NCBI GenBank assembly: GCA_023935145.1
Contig: CM043701.1
Coordinates: 72,168,817 to 72,232,816 of the forward strand
Source: Bretschneidera sinensis
Lineage: Eukaryota; Streptophyta; Magnoliopsida; Brassicales; Akaniaceae
Length of the DNA: 64,000 bases
Direction of reading: 5' to 3'
How positions within the stretch are numbered: the stretch's first letter is position 1; every line of letters begins with the position of its first letter. Under the pieces are notes generated by a model that was given only the letters and a program-made list of their open reading frames with translations, made no database searches and was not told the DNA's origin. Below are positions 1 through 10,143 of the stretch, piece after piece. The position numbers were made by a program, and so were the translations under genes.

Positions 1-195
1 GGGTGCCCTGGAACCTCATTAGCACTACAAGTTGTTCAGACAAGCCTTGCTGCCTTGGTTCAGTGCTTTGAATGGAAGGTCAGTGGAGGGAATGGTACTG
101 TTGACATGGAAGAGGGACCTGGACTAACCCTTCCACGGGCTCATCCCATAATTTGTATTCCTGTAGCTAGACTTAATCCATTTCCATCATTCTGA
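1..195 (+). CDS. Cytochrome P450, CYP93-like, C-terminal end (5' truncated by window)
   Basis: Frame 1 is open from the first base to TGA at 193-195 and gives 64 residues. It starts inside the haem-binding loop with Gly-Cys-Pro-Gly; the Cys at codon 2 is the expected axial haem thiolate. The following helix ([21 protein letters not shown]), the acidic [15 protein letters not shown] stretch and the [10 protein letters not shown] end are typical of plant CYP93-type P450s, a family that includes flavonoid and isoflavonoid hydroxylases or synthases and triterpene oxidases. These are ER-anchored monooxygenases that use NADPH-P450 reductase. The substrate cannot be told from this tail. No stop or frameshift is visible, so the gene may be functional; the remaining roughly 440 residues lie left of the window. 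It is the only host gene I can support here. P450 assignment is very sure, CYP93 fairly sure. Confidence 0.88.
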   Translation, partial: GCPGTSLALQVVQTSLAALVQCFEWKVSGGNGTVDMEEGPGLTLPRAHPIICIPVARLNPFPSF

Positions 196-1610
196 TTCAT
201 CAAATAGAATAAAGGGCCGAGAACTAGGGGAAAATATGGTATTACAGACCAGTATTATTCAGTACCTCGATGTAGCGGGGAAACAACGTACTACTACAGA
301 GGCTCTTGATGATAGTGAGATCTTTGTTTGTCAAGGATCTATATCATCTTACATACTACAAGAACCAGGTAACTGAAAATTGTATGATTAAACTTTTACA
401 AGTCAATTCCCACAACTCTTAATTTGGTCCATAATCATCAGCTTCTGTTTTCAAATAGCATGCTGGCATACCAGGATCAAATGAACCATTTATCCAAGTT
501 TTCTTATCACATATACAACTGAAGGATATAACCGGAATCAGTTAGGGAAGAGCACTAGGGTTAATGCTCACAATTCAAAATTATACAGCAGCAGTGAAAT
601 ATGATTTCCCTTTTAAATATTTAATAAGAGATTAACAAATCCTACAGTTTAGCACATACCACTAGCACAGCAGTGTTCCATTTTCTTTCATCAAAATAGT
701 ACTCCGCTCAAGCTTCTCACAACAGAGCATTTTCTAGATCACCAATGCTGAGCTTTCAGGTAAATGTTCTATAAGTAACCTGAAATATCACCAAAACAAA
801 CAGAAGATTGAATGAATTCCACAATCCAGCGCTGATTTTATGTGCTGAAATGGCATGCACACAATCGAACAATCAATATTCTTATTTAACATTATGTGCC
901 AAGACAAAGAAGAACTTCAACAATTGTAAGATGCAGAAAAGGTGCAAGTTTAATGCATCAAATGAAGAACATGAATGTAATCCACGAACTGAAAACCTAT
1001 GACACAATAGCCTATTGCATTTACCAACTTTTACAGGGTTGGCTGAGTTATCACAGTAAAGAATAAAGTCCACTATATATAGATAGAGAGATAATATGGG
1101 AAAGCTTATAGCTGATGACTTGCAAATATTGTGCATGAAGCATTGAAATTTAAGGAATATCCAAAGTACTCATTGGTGAATTATCATGTTCAGCTTGACA
1201 GTATCAACTTAAAATCAGAAGGCAAATGTATTATGAAACACTAGGACATAATCCTTGCAGTGAAAACAAACTTTACTACATTATTCACGAGGCACGCTAA
1301 AGGAAAGACGCCCTTTGGCACTCAATAAATTGCAATGTCATGTGTCCCCTTGTGCATCCTTTCTTCTAAAATTAAGTTTTGCTCCTTCTGTTTTGTCCTC
1401 TCTTAACACTCTTCTTTTCAAACAAACAAAAACATCACCCTGCATCAGAGCTACAACTGGAAAACTATTTAGTTGAAAGAAATTAAGTATATTGGGGAAG
1501 TCAAGAGCTACCAACTGTCTTTGATTTCAAAATTCAATGTCAAAGGAAAAAAATAGTATATAGTTTTCTAATTTCTTCTTTGCAGCTTAAAGATAATTCA
1601 CTTTTCACTA
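196..1610. other. P450 downstream flank, non-coding
   Basis: A candidate polyadenylation signal AATAAA lies at 208-213, 13 bases after the P450 stop. The rest is AT-rich sequence without a convincing reading frame, repeat or element end. It runs up to the TATGA duplication that marks the Copia insertion. Confidence 0.55.
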
Positions 1611-1840
1611 TATGATGTTAATAATATTTTAAGAATCTATTACATGCATTGGATCACTAATTTGATCAATTGAATATCACCCTACCTGATGTTTGCAACA
1701 TTTTCGATAACACCATATTGATCTCAACACACCAACACATGCAGAATCGTCCGCTAGGATTCTTCCTCTTCTTGCTCTCTATCTTGATGACAACTTTATA
1801 ATGTGAAAACTCACCAGGTTAAGAGAGGAGAGGGACTTAG

Positions 1841-1841
<1 letters not shown>

Positions 1842-1906
<65 letters not shown>
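1842..1906. repeat. (TA)n microsatellite in the Copia 3' LTR
   Basis: An uninterrupted TA run of about 32 repeats. The partner LTR has only a short TATATATA at the matching place (26336-26344), so the expansion is specific to this copy. Confidence 0.95.
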
Positions 1907-1910
<4 letters not shown>

Positions 1911-2123
1911 AACTTAATGAGCCGTCCATCATAGCCCATCAGGCTTGTCAAGCCTATACCACTGCCCAACCACATCTAAGTTCATTAGGTGTATCTAACC
2001 CACCCACAAGATCAAGTGGATGTTAGGCCCACAAAGTCCATCTCAGGAACCCAACCCAAACCATTTTATAAATACAAAACCTTACAATCTAATGGAAGCC
2101 CATCAGTAATATTATAACATTTT

Positions 2124-3403
2124 GCGAAAATTAAATTCGTATAATTGGGTATAGCGTATTCTACATTCGCATTAACGTGTTTTTAAAACATGTACATACA
2201 CCACTGAACCTTGTTTGACAATCTAGTGACTATTAACTTATAACAGAAAAATGAAGATTACGAAAATACCCACGTATATAAGACGCTCACCCATATTCAT
2301 CTCTTGACCAAATTCGTTTCTCGTGACCTCTTCTCTCTCATCTATCTCATCCCCTTTGTCTCTCTCTTTCGTAACTCTAAATTCATATACTCCATCCCTA
2401 ATTTCTTTGCTGCTAACCAGACTTGTGCCATTCTTTACTTAGATCTAGGTTAACAAGATTTCGAAGAACCAAAACCCAATTCCATCGAGATTTCGATAAA
2501 CGCGAACAAACATCGATGTTGTTGAGGTAATTTTTAAGAACATGGGTTCATTCTTTCCTTCTTTTTGCTTCGATTACTTGGTTTTGAAAATTACTGAGGG
2601 TACAAATCCAAGTGTTTGAAGGAAAGATTCGAGGCCCTAAGTAGGATTGACAAGTTCTAATTAGTTTATGGGCATGATTCTTTTGCTCTTCCTCGAGACT
2701 CAGAGATGTTGATGGGTTAATTTGTTAATTCATGTATGTTGTTGGTTGAATTTTCCTTTTTTTTCCTTTTTGGTTCTTGTAGAGTTAGCTATAGGAGTAT
2801 GTATCATCACCTCGGGATATGGTGAAGTTAAAGAAGAATTTTATTGGAAAAATTTCACCACGTAAAGATTCTGCTTTGTCAATTTCATACTTGAATATCG
2901 TGCTTCTGTAAAAAAAAAAAAAAAAAAAAAAAAAAACAGCTTTACTTGAAAAATGAATATCGTGCTTATGCGTCAAAAGGAAACCATGAAAATGGTTTTT
3001 GTTGGACGAATTGAAAAAAAAAAATTCAGCTGGAGATATATTCAATAGATCTACAGTTTTCTTCAACTGGAACTTCTAAACAATGGAGATGAAGACAATG
3101 AATGAAGCACGGTAAACGGCTTGGAATGGAGTAAAACTACGTTTTCAAAATATATAGTCAAGATGGAAAAGATAATGTTGTCATGCTTTTGGGGTACTTT
3201 TGGGTTTTATAAAATTAATTGATGAGTTGTCATTCTTTTTTACTGAAAAGATAATGTTGACTAACTAAAAAATAACAACAGTGGTGTTTTGTAACTAAAA
3301 TTCAAACTACGAATAAGACAAGTAGTGTATGTTCATGTTTCAAAAACATAGTGATGCGAGTGTAAAATACACTATACCCCAATGGTGAGAATGAAAATTT
3401 TCC
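2124..3403. mobile_element. Non-autonomous Mutator-like element (MULE), possibly a Pack-MULE
   Basis: A 9-bp duplication TAACATTTT lies at 2115-2123 and 3404-3412. The two ends form inverted repeats of about 83 bp (2124-2207 against 3320-3403), matching at roughly three quarters of positions and sharing blocks such as GGGTATAG, TCGCAT and ACATACAC. Long inverted repeats with a 9-bp duplication are the signature of Mutator-like elements. The paralogous LTR at about 26550-26574 holds the undisturbed target. No transposase is present. The interior looks like a captured gene start: a CT-rich leader (about 2300-2400) and a possible splice donor GAG/GTAATT near 2526. It also contains a run of about 27 A (2910-2937). 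Confidence 0.85.
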
Positions 3404-3425
3404 TAACATTTTATATATTCTAATA

Positions 3426-3437
3426 TTCTCCCACTTG
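3426..3437 (-). other. Polypurine tract of the Copia element
   Basis: On the minus strand CAAGTGGGAGAA abuts the 3' LTR. Plus-strand DNA synthesis would start here. Confidence 0.8.
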
Positions 3438-4088
3438 GGCAAACATTAGTTGTAATTTTTTAGATTTATTGAAAAACATTTTAGAAAACAACTTTTGGAC
3501 TGAATTACTGATTTTAAATATGTGGCCACAATTTTTGAAAAACAAGTTCGTGAGTTAACACCTAAACATGATCCAGTCCAATAAAATTATCAACATCTCA
3601 ATTGACATAAGACCAATCCAAAATCACAAAATGCTATTAATTTCATTGACTTAGATCCAGATATGGGAGTGTGTCAATGGAATAGCACCCATATGTGATC
3701 TCAAAAATGTCATTCTATTGTTGGTCCTCGATTTCTCTATTACATGCTTCATAAAGAAGCTAGAGAAATCCAAGCTTTATTTATAACCTACTTCACCTAG
3801 AAGCTAGAGAAAACCCTATGGGGTTCTCAATTTCTCTATTACCGGCTTCATTCAGAAGCTAGAGAAAGCCTAAGTTCCTCTATTAACCTACTTCACCTAG
3901 AAGCTAGAAAAAAACCTAAGGCTTCACCAAGAAGCTTGAGCAACCTTATGGGTTCACCTAGAAGTCAGTATGTCTTAGTCAATATGACTCAAGTTTGCAA
4001 CATAGTGTTACGAGTCATACTCAATAATGACATAAAAGTCATTCTTAGGACAACACCAATTCTTAAGATTTTAATGCGTCATGACACG

Positions 4089-4141
<53 letters not shown>

Positions 4142-4369
4142 CATATGTATATATATGTGTGTGTGTGTGTGTGTGTGCACGTAGTATATGTGTGTGTGTG
4201 TGCACGCACAAAATATTCATAGTATGATATCAATCAAAGAAAACAATGATCATCGATAATAATATTATTACATCTAAAAAAATGTCCAAAGGAAAACAGC
4301 ATATAAAATGACATATAAAAGTCATACTGTCACTAATAAAATACATCAAAAAAACTAACAATACTCATG
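3438..4369 (-). other. Copia 3' untranslated region with simple repeats
   Basis: Non-coding sequence between the RNase H end and the polypurine tract. It contains three to four degenerate copies of a roughly 70-base block built around GAAGCTAGAGAAA and CTACTTCACC (about 3720-3965), a (TA)n run (4089-4136) and two short (GT)n runs (4157-4178 and 4189-4202). I see no gene. Confidence 0.6.
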
Positions 4370-5994
4370 TTGTCTACATGTTTGACGAAGTCTGAAAGCC
4401 TAAGACCATTGGTTAAAGGATCAGCAAGCATAGCCCCAATATTAATATGCTCAAAAAAATATATCACCATTGTCGACCCATTCTCCAATCTTGAAGTATT
4501 TTAGTTCTATATATTTTGCACCACTAGAATTTTAGTATTCTTCGCAAAGAATACTACAACCATGTTATTACAGAAAAATCTTAGTGGTCTATGGATGGAA
4601 TTGACAACTTTGAGCCCCAAGATAAAGTTTCTTAACCATTTAACATGTGCACTAGCATTGAAGCAAGCCATAACCTCATCCTGCATAGTGGATAACGTAA
4701 CAAGTGACTGTTTGGCATTCTTTCACGAGATAACACCTTCTGCTAACATGAAAATGTATCTTGTGGTGGATTTACCATCCTCTGAAGTCTCACATTTCCA
4801 GCATCTGCATAACTAATAACCTCTAAGTGGTCAACTTGTTGGTATACTAACATACAATCCTTGGTCTTCTGCAAATACCTCATAATTTTCTTTGTAGTTA
4901 TCCAATGATCATCTCTAGGATTAGCAGAGAATCTGCCAAGCATTCTCATTACATAAGCAATGTTTGGTATCGTACAAAGCTCGAAATATATCAAACTCCC
5001 AACTACACTAGCATATGGAATATTTTTTATGGACTCCCTCTGAATATCATTCTTAGGACATTGGTCCTTACTTAATTTGTCTCTTTTACACACAGGAGTT
5101 GTGCTAAGGTTACAATTCTGCATTTTGAACCTAGCAAGAACACAATCAATGTAAGCTCTTTGAGACAAACCCAAAAAAATTTCTAGATCTATCCTTATAA
5201 ATCTCTATCCCAAGAATAGAAGTAGCATCTCCAAGATCTTTATTATCAAAAACCTCAGACAATATCCTCTTAGTCTCGTGAATCAAACGTAAGTCATTGC
5301 TGGCAAGTAGAACAACATCAACATACAAGACCAAAAAGATAAATTTACTCCCACTGACTTTGAAATATATACAAGAATCAACTGTGTTCTCCTCAAAGCC
5401 AAAGGAGCGAACAACTTTATGGAATTTGAAGTACCACAATCTATAAGCTTGTTTAAGGCCATAGAGGGATTATTTAAGTTTACACACCATGTGTCTTTCC
5501 TAGCCTAAAAAAATCCCTCAGTCTATTGTATAACCTCACAAAGATTACTATTTAGAAATGTTATTTTGACATCCATTTGATAAAGCTCTAAAACAAAATG
5601 AGTTGAAACTGTCATGATAATTCTTAAATAATCTTTTGTGGACACTAGTGAGAATGTCTTAGTGTAGTCGATACCATGTCTCTGTGTATATCTCTTAGCA
5701 ACCAACCTCGCCTTAAACCTCTTTATCTTACCCTTGGAATCAAGTTTGGTCTTGTACACCCACTTACAACCAATGGGTTTGATACCTTTAAGAAGCTCAA
5801 CATGATCCCAATCCTTATTACAAGTCTTAAACTGTATCTCATCAGTCATTACATCCATTCACATAGCAAATTACGGACTACTAACAACATCATGGAAAAT
5901 AACTGAATTAACCACATGACCAACATCAAAGTCATTCTCACCTAGATAAACATAGTAGTCTGGAACAATAGATCTCCACTGTCTCACAGACCTC
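4370..5994 (-). pseudogene. Copia reverse transcriptase and RNase H (RVT_2 type), broken
   Basis: Reading leftwards from Athila A, the frame holds the RVT_2 start (GCKWVYKTKLD, then KARLVAK, about 5780-5690), LYQMDVKITFLN (about 5590-5540), the catalytic region LYVDVVLLAS (about 5330-5290), PYASVVGSLIYF (about 5020-4970) and SYADAGN of RNase H (about 4815). The RNase H end LADPLTNG sits near 4425-4400. The second catalytic aspartate of YVDD is valine here, which alone would inactivate the polymerase. Stops or shifts fall near 5523, 5440 and 5146. It continues the integrase fragment at 15584-16720 and is split from it by the insertion of A. Confidence 0.88.
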
Positions 5995-7260
5995 TGTTGT
6001 GAGTTTTAAATTACTCGTAAGCGCACGAGTCGTTTGCAGTATAGCGTTGTGCAAGTGCGAGGTCGAATCCACAAGGAATTGCGTTGTGAAAATAAAATTT
6101 TTAATCTAAACTAACTCTATTTTAACCTAGTTCCGAATTTCAGATGATATTGCAAAAGAAATATAAACTAAGCTAAATTGATTTTAAAACTAATAATAAA
6201 AAGCACTAAGGTTTCCGAATTCACCCCACCGAAGTTAAGCATACATGTTCTAAAAATATAGCCTATCAAAACATTCAATGAATCCAACTATAAGACAAAA
6301 AACAAAGAATATCCCAACTAAACCAAAAGCACCCGATGTATCCGCTTTTAACAAATCACAAAGGGAATCCAATTTAATCGAAAAGCATTCAATGTATCCA
6401 TCAGATGAAACACAAAGAAAATCCAACAGACAATTTAAGCTCAATCAATTATAAGATTAACTCAAATAATTGACAGAACATTTATACTAAAAATTGTCAG
6501 ATTTGTACAAGCAAATCTGAACTACTATGTGAAACAACGGCGGGGCTTCATCTTCAACCTTAGCTGAAGAGTCTAGCCACTCATAACTATAAAACTATAA
6601 TAAAAAGTTCTAAACATTTAAACTAAAACAACTGAATATAAAGAAATAAATAAACAACTTTACATGGGAGAAATTCCACTCGCTGACGGATGGCGTTTCC
6701 CCTTGTGGTAGCAATGCCTTCGGGATCCACCAGAATGCTGACGGATGTCCACCGGTAAACACCAAAGTGGCTTAGGAATTGTACATTGAATTATGAAACC
6801 AGATGGTGTTTATATAGGGGAAGACCCGGAGTGATGTGGCTTGCAGAAACGATGTGGGATATTGGCCCGAGTGCGCTCGATCGCAGTATGTTGCGATCGA
6901 TCGCAGATGCGCTAGATCGAGTGTCTGGTGCGCTCGATCGCAGGTGCGCTCGATCGCGTGTCTGGTGCGCTCGATCGCGCTGGTGCGATGCACTGCAAAC
7001 ATTTCGATGTGGGATTGATGACTTTGCGCTCGATCATAGGCAGGTGCACTCTAGCGCAGATGCGCTCGATCGCATATCTCGTGCGATCGATCGCAATGTC
7101 TCCAGAAGCTTCAAATCTCCTGAAATGCTTCATTTTCTCCACAAAGCTGTAAAAACACACAAAACACAAGAAAAACGTAAAATAAAGTAAAATACTACTA
7201 ACTAAGAGCATGACAAATATAAGTTAAGGGTCTAAAATATGCAATATTTAAGACTCATCA
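5995..7260 (-). repeat. 3' LTR of Athila A
   Basis: It begins TGTTGTGAG and ends ACTCATCA on the plus strand, and pairs with 14312-15578. On the minus strand it opens with an inverted repeat (GTCTTAAATAT, loop TGC, ATATTTTAGAC). A TATA-like box, TTTATATAGG in reverse, lies near 6810-6820. Apparent reading frames on both strands between 6770 and 7211 arise from the CG-rich array and are not genes. Confidence 0.93.
6873..7094. repeat. CG-rich palindrome array in the 3' LTR of A
   Basis: About ten copies of GCGCTCGATCGC or the perfect palindrome GCGATCGATCGC, spaced 15-40 bases apart, in an otherwise AT-rich element. The partner array is at 15191-15412. About 12 of the 31 LTR differences I counted fall in this fifth of the LTR, many of them CpG transitions. 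Confidence 0.9.
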
Positions 7261-8643
7261 AATACCCCCAAACTTATATTTTGCTAGTCCCTTAGCAAAA
7301 CAAAATAAAAGACTCAATGAAAAACAAAGAACATAAAGATAAAGTCATCATTCATGGTATCCAAAAATTTAAGGAGCACACATCACCATGATATTCATTC
7401 ATAAGCAAGCTTAAAAAGATAAACTCATCTTCGCAATGAATAGAAATGTTAAAATCTAATTACTTACAAAAGGCAGGTTAGGGCATCACAAGTCTGACAC
7501 TGTGTAAAGTGAATTAGCATATAGAAATGAAGCTTCCAAGTGACTCCAATGTGTAAGGTCTCCATGTCTCAAGATTCACCGAATTTCCCATCAAAATGAA
7601 CGAAAAAGGCATAGTTTTTTTTTTTATATAAATATATAAGGCACGGCTATGTCTAGTTCCCTTAAGCTTTCTAATTGACCCATGTAGCGAGTGTTGAGTC
7701 AATGACTCCCAAACCAGATGGTTTTAGGGTATTAGGTGTAAAGACACCCCTAAGGACTTACTAACTCGAGTCAAAAAGGCTACGAAACTAAACTGACCTT
7801 AATGCTACCAAACAAAATTTTCACCTTTTGACGTGAACACTCACTGCTTACTAAGGTAAGAGGTCCAGTTACTCAGCGAAAAATTTCGCAATGATCGTTA
7901 TGAACAAAATTCTCACATTTTGACGTGAACACTCACTGCTTATTGAGGCAAGAGGTCCAGTTACTCAGTAAAAAGTTTATTGATGATGATCATTAGTAGT
8001 ATTATTATTATATATATTTTTCTCTCTCTTTTTTTTTTTTATGCCCAAGCATTTATCCAACAAATCATCCAGTTTCAGTTAAGACAAGGAAACGTACACA
8101 TTAAAATCACATGTCATACCTCACACAATTTGTGCTAATGTGCTCGTGTTAGATTATGTCAAACATGTGAATTCTCAAATGCCTAAAGTAAGTAACTAAA
8201 TTTTAAAATTTATCACCAGATCATGTGTTCAAAATGTTAAGCTCACCAATGACATCACATCACAGAAAATGTTTAGATCAACTAAAATTTCACGATAACA
8301 TGAGCATGCATTTATCTCTATGATGAAAAGACAACAAATTAGGACAAAGTGTGTGATGTGTCTCCCATACCCCCAAACTTAAATTACACATTGACTCCAA
8401 TGTGTGACTAATATGGAAAGAGCTGACCTGAGATATGGAGAACTATCTGGACTGGTATGGCTCATAGCATACCCCCAAACTTGAACTGAAGTACGCTTTG
8501 TCCCTGAAAAATAAAAACTGGAAAACAAAAAATACTGGAAACAAACATTAATCATAAAAATGCGAAATAATAAACAAACAAAAGAAAAGATAAGCTGTGG
8601 GGTGCCTCTCATGAGCGCTAAGTTTTATGTCTTCAGCCAGACT
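7261..8643 (-). other. Conserved 3' non-coding domain of Athila A
   Basis: No coding sequence lies between the pol end and the LTR. In minus-strand order it holds: a post-stop motif (8597-8642), a first polypurine-like tract (8471-8482), the hairpin ACACATTG/CAATGTGT with loop GAGT (8386-8405), a second tract (8369-8380), the duplicated 57-nt block (7913-7968 and 7821-7878), short hairpins GGTGT/ACACC (7735-7748) and AAACCA/TGGTTT (7711-7724), and the final tract (7264-7275). The same layout recurs in B, D1, D2 and H, and in reduced form in G. An env-like frame, known in some Athila elements, is not visible here. Confidence 0.8.
8597..8642 (-). other. Post-stop conserved motif, copy in A
   Basis: The minus strand reads GTCTGGCTGAAGAC, then AAACTTAGCGCTCATG, then AGGCACCCCACAG. 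It begins about 18 nt after the stop of the last pol frame. Matching copies follow the last stop in B (22257-22304), D1 (37397-37445), D2 (38317-38358), H (46273-46316) and G (58082-58126). Confidence 0.8.
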
Positions 8644-8661
8644 CTCCCTAGAATACTACAC

Positions 8662-10143
8662 TCAATCTGAGTAACTAGGATCCTCCAACAGTATCGTCTC
8701 AATATCCGGACTCCTCAACTCTAAGAATGGTTTTAGCCTCTGTCCATTTACCTTGAAAGTATTACCATTCTTAGGATCCTCAATCTCGATGGCCCCATGA
8801 GGAAAAATCGATCGAATAATGAATGGGCCTGACCATCGGGATTTGAGCTTGCTTGGAAAAAGATGTTGGCGCGAATTATAAAGAAGAACTCTTTGACCCG
8901 ACTCAAAAGCTCGTCTCAAAATATTTTGGTCATGAGTCTTCTTCATTTGTGCTTTGTATGATCGGGCACACTCATATGCATCATTCCGCAGCTCCTCCAA
9001 TTCATTGAGTTGGAGCTACTGTTGTGAGCCAGCCTTGGAAGGATTGAAATTTAGTTGCTTGACAGCCCAATACGCACGATGCTCTAATTCAACCGGAAGG
9101 TGACATGCCTTTCCGTATACAATGTGATAGGGAGACATGCCAATTGGCGTCTTGAAGGCTGTCCGATATGCCCACAGTGCATCCGTCAATCGTAGAGACC
9201 AATCCTTTCTAGTACGGTTCACAGTCTTTTCCAAAATATGTTTGATCTCGCGATTTGAAATTTCCACTTGACCACTCGTCTGTGGGTGATATGGGGTGGC
9301 AACTTTGTGCGTGATACAATATTTCTTCATCAACTGCTCAAAGATCTTGTTGCAAAAGTGCTTACCTCCATCACTTATGATTGCTCGAGGCGTACCAAAA
9401 CGAGCAAAAATAGTGTCTTTCAAGAACTGGACCACAACTCTGTGGTCATTGGTCTTGCACGCAATAGCCTCCACCCACTTGGACAGATAGTCCACAGCAA
9501 CTAGAATGTATAGGTAGCCAAAGGAGTTTGGGAATGGTCCCATGAAATCAATGCCCCACACATCAAAAATCTCAACAATCAGAATAGGGTTGAGGGGCAT
9601 CATATTTCTCTTAAAAAGACTCCCTAGCTTTTGGCAACGCTCACAAGATATACAGTAGGTGTGAGAGTCCCGGAACAGGGTAGGCCAATAAAATCCACAC
9701 TGCAAAATCTTTGCAGCGGTCTTTTAGCACTAAAATGGCCTCCACATGTATGATCATGACAAAAAGCGATGACATTAGATTGGTCATGCTCAGGAATACA
9801 TCGTCTAATGATCTGATCAGGACAATACTTGAACAGGTAAGGATTGTCCCAGAAAAAGTGTTTTACCATGGCCAAAAATTTTGATTTATCTTGTCTCCCC
9901 CAATGCAAGGGTATGTGTCCGGTGACAAGATAGTTCACTATGTCAGCAAACCATGGTGCGGGACTGTGAGCAATGTGCATCAATTGCTCATCAGGAAAGG
10001 TCTCAGAAATGGGAGTGGCAGCCTCACTGAATTCCACAATCAATCTAGACAAATGGTCTGCCACCACATTTTCCGAACCTTTCTTATCCCGAATTTCAAT
10101 GTCGAACTCTTGAAGTAGCAAGATCCATCGAATAAGACGAGAT
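8662..10143 (-). pseudogene. RNase H end and integrase of Athila A
   Basis: The frame from 10121 carries the RNase H tail ([11 protein letters not shown]), shifts near 9730, then holds integrase from 9705 to 9016. The zinc-binding HHCC part ends in CISCERCQ (about 9640). The catalytic triad is visible: D in WGIDFMGPF (about 9555), D in SDGGKHFCN (about 9370) and E in [11 protein letters not shown] (about 9250). An in-frame TAG at 9016-9018 precedes the C-terminal domain (KLKSRWSGPF, about 8850), which runs to the stop at 8662. There is no chromodomain, as expected for Athila. Integrase would join the cDNA ends to host DNA in the nucleus. One shift and one stop are its only clear breaks. Confidence 0.9.

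Larger units (their letters stand above)
1616..3425 (-). repeat. 3' LTR of the Copia element, interrupted by a MULE
   Basis: The sequence matches the other LTR (19273-19415 plus 26249-26574) throughout, for example around 1680-1760 and 1900-2110. Without the inserted element it is about 520 bp, against about 464 bp for the partner. Most of the difference is the expanded (TA)n tract. The inner end reads TAATA where TAACA is expected, so its terminal dinucleotide has mutated. Confidence 0.88.

Noticed and set aside
808..1136. Small frames in the P450 flank
   Set aside because: They are short, overlap on opposite strands and show no motif.
2785..3066. 93-codon minus-strand frame in the MULE
   Set aside because: It contains a phenylalanine run translated from the A tract at 2910-2937 and has no transposase or other domain.
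6772..7211. Overlapping frames of 60-134 codons on both strands in A's LTR (again at 15090-15529)
   Set aside because: They exist because the CG-rich array lacks stop codons in several frames. They lie inside the LTR, overlap each other and match no protein family.
7261..8643. Possible env-like gene in Athila A
   Set aside because: Some Athila elements have an env-like frame here, but the longest frames are under 80 codons, and the same non-coding blocks are kept in elements with different coding content.
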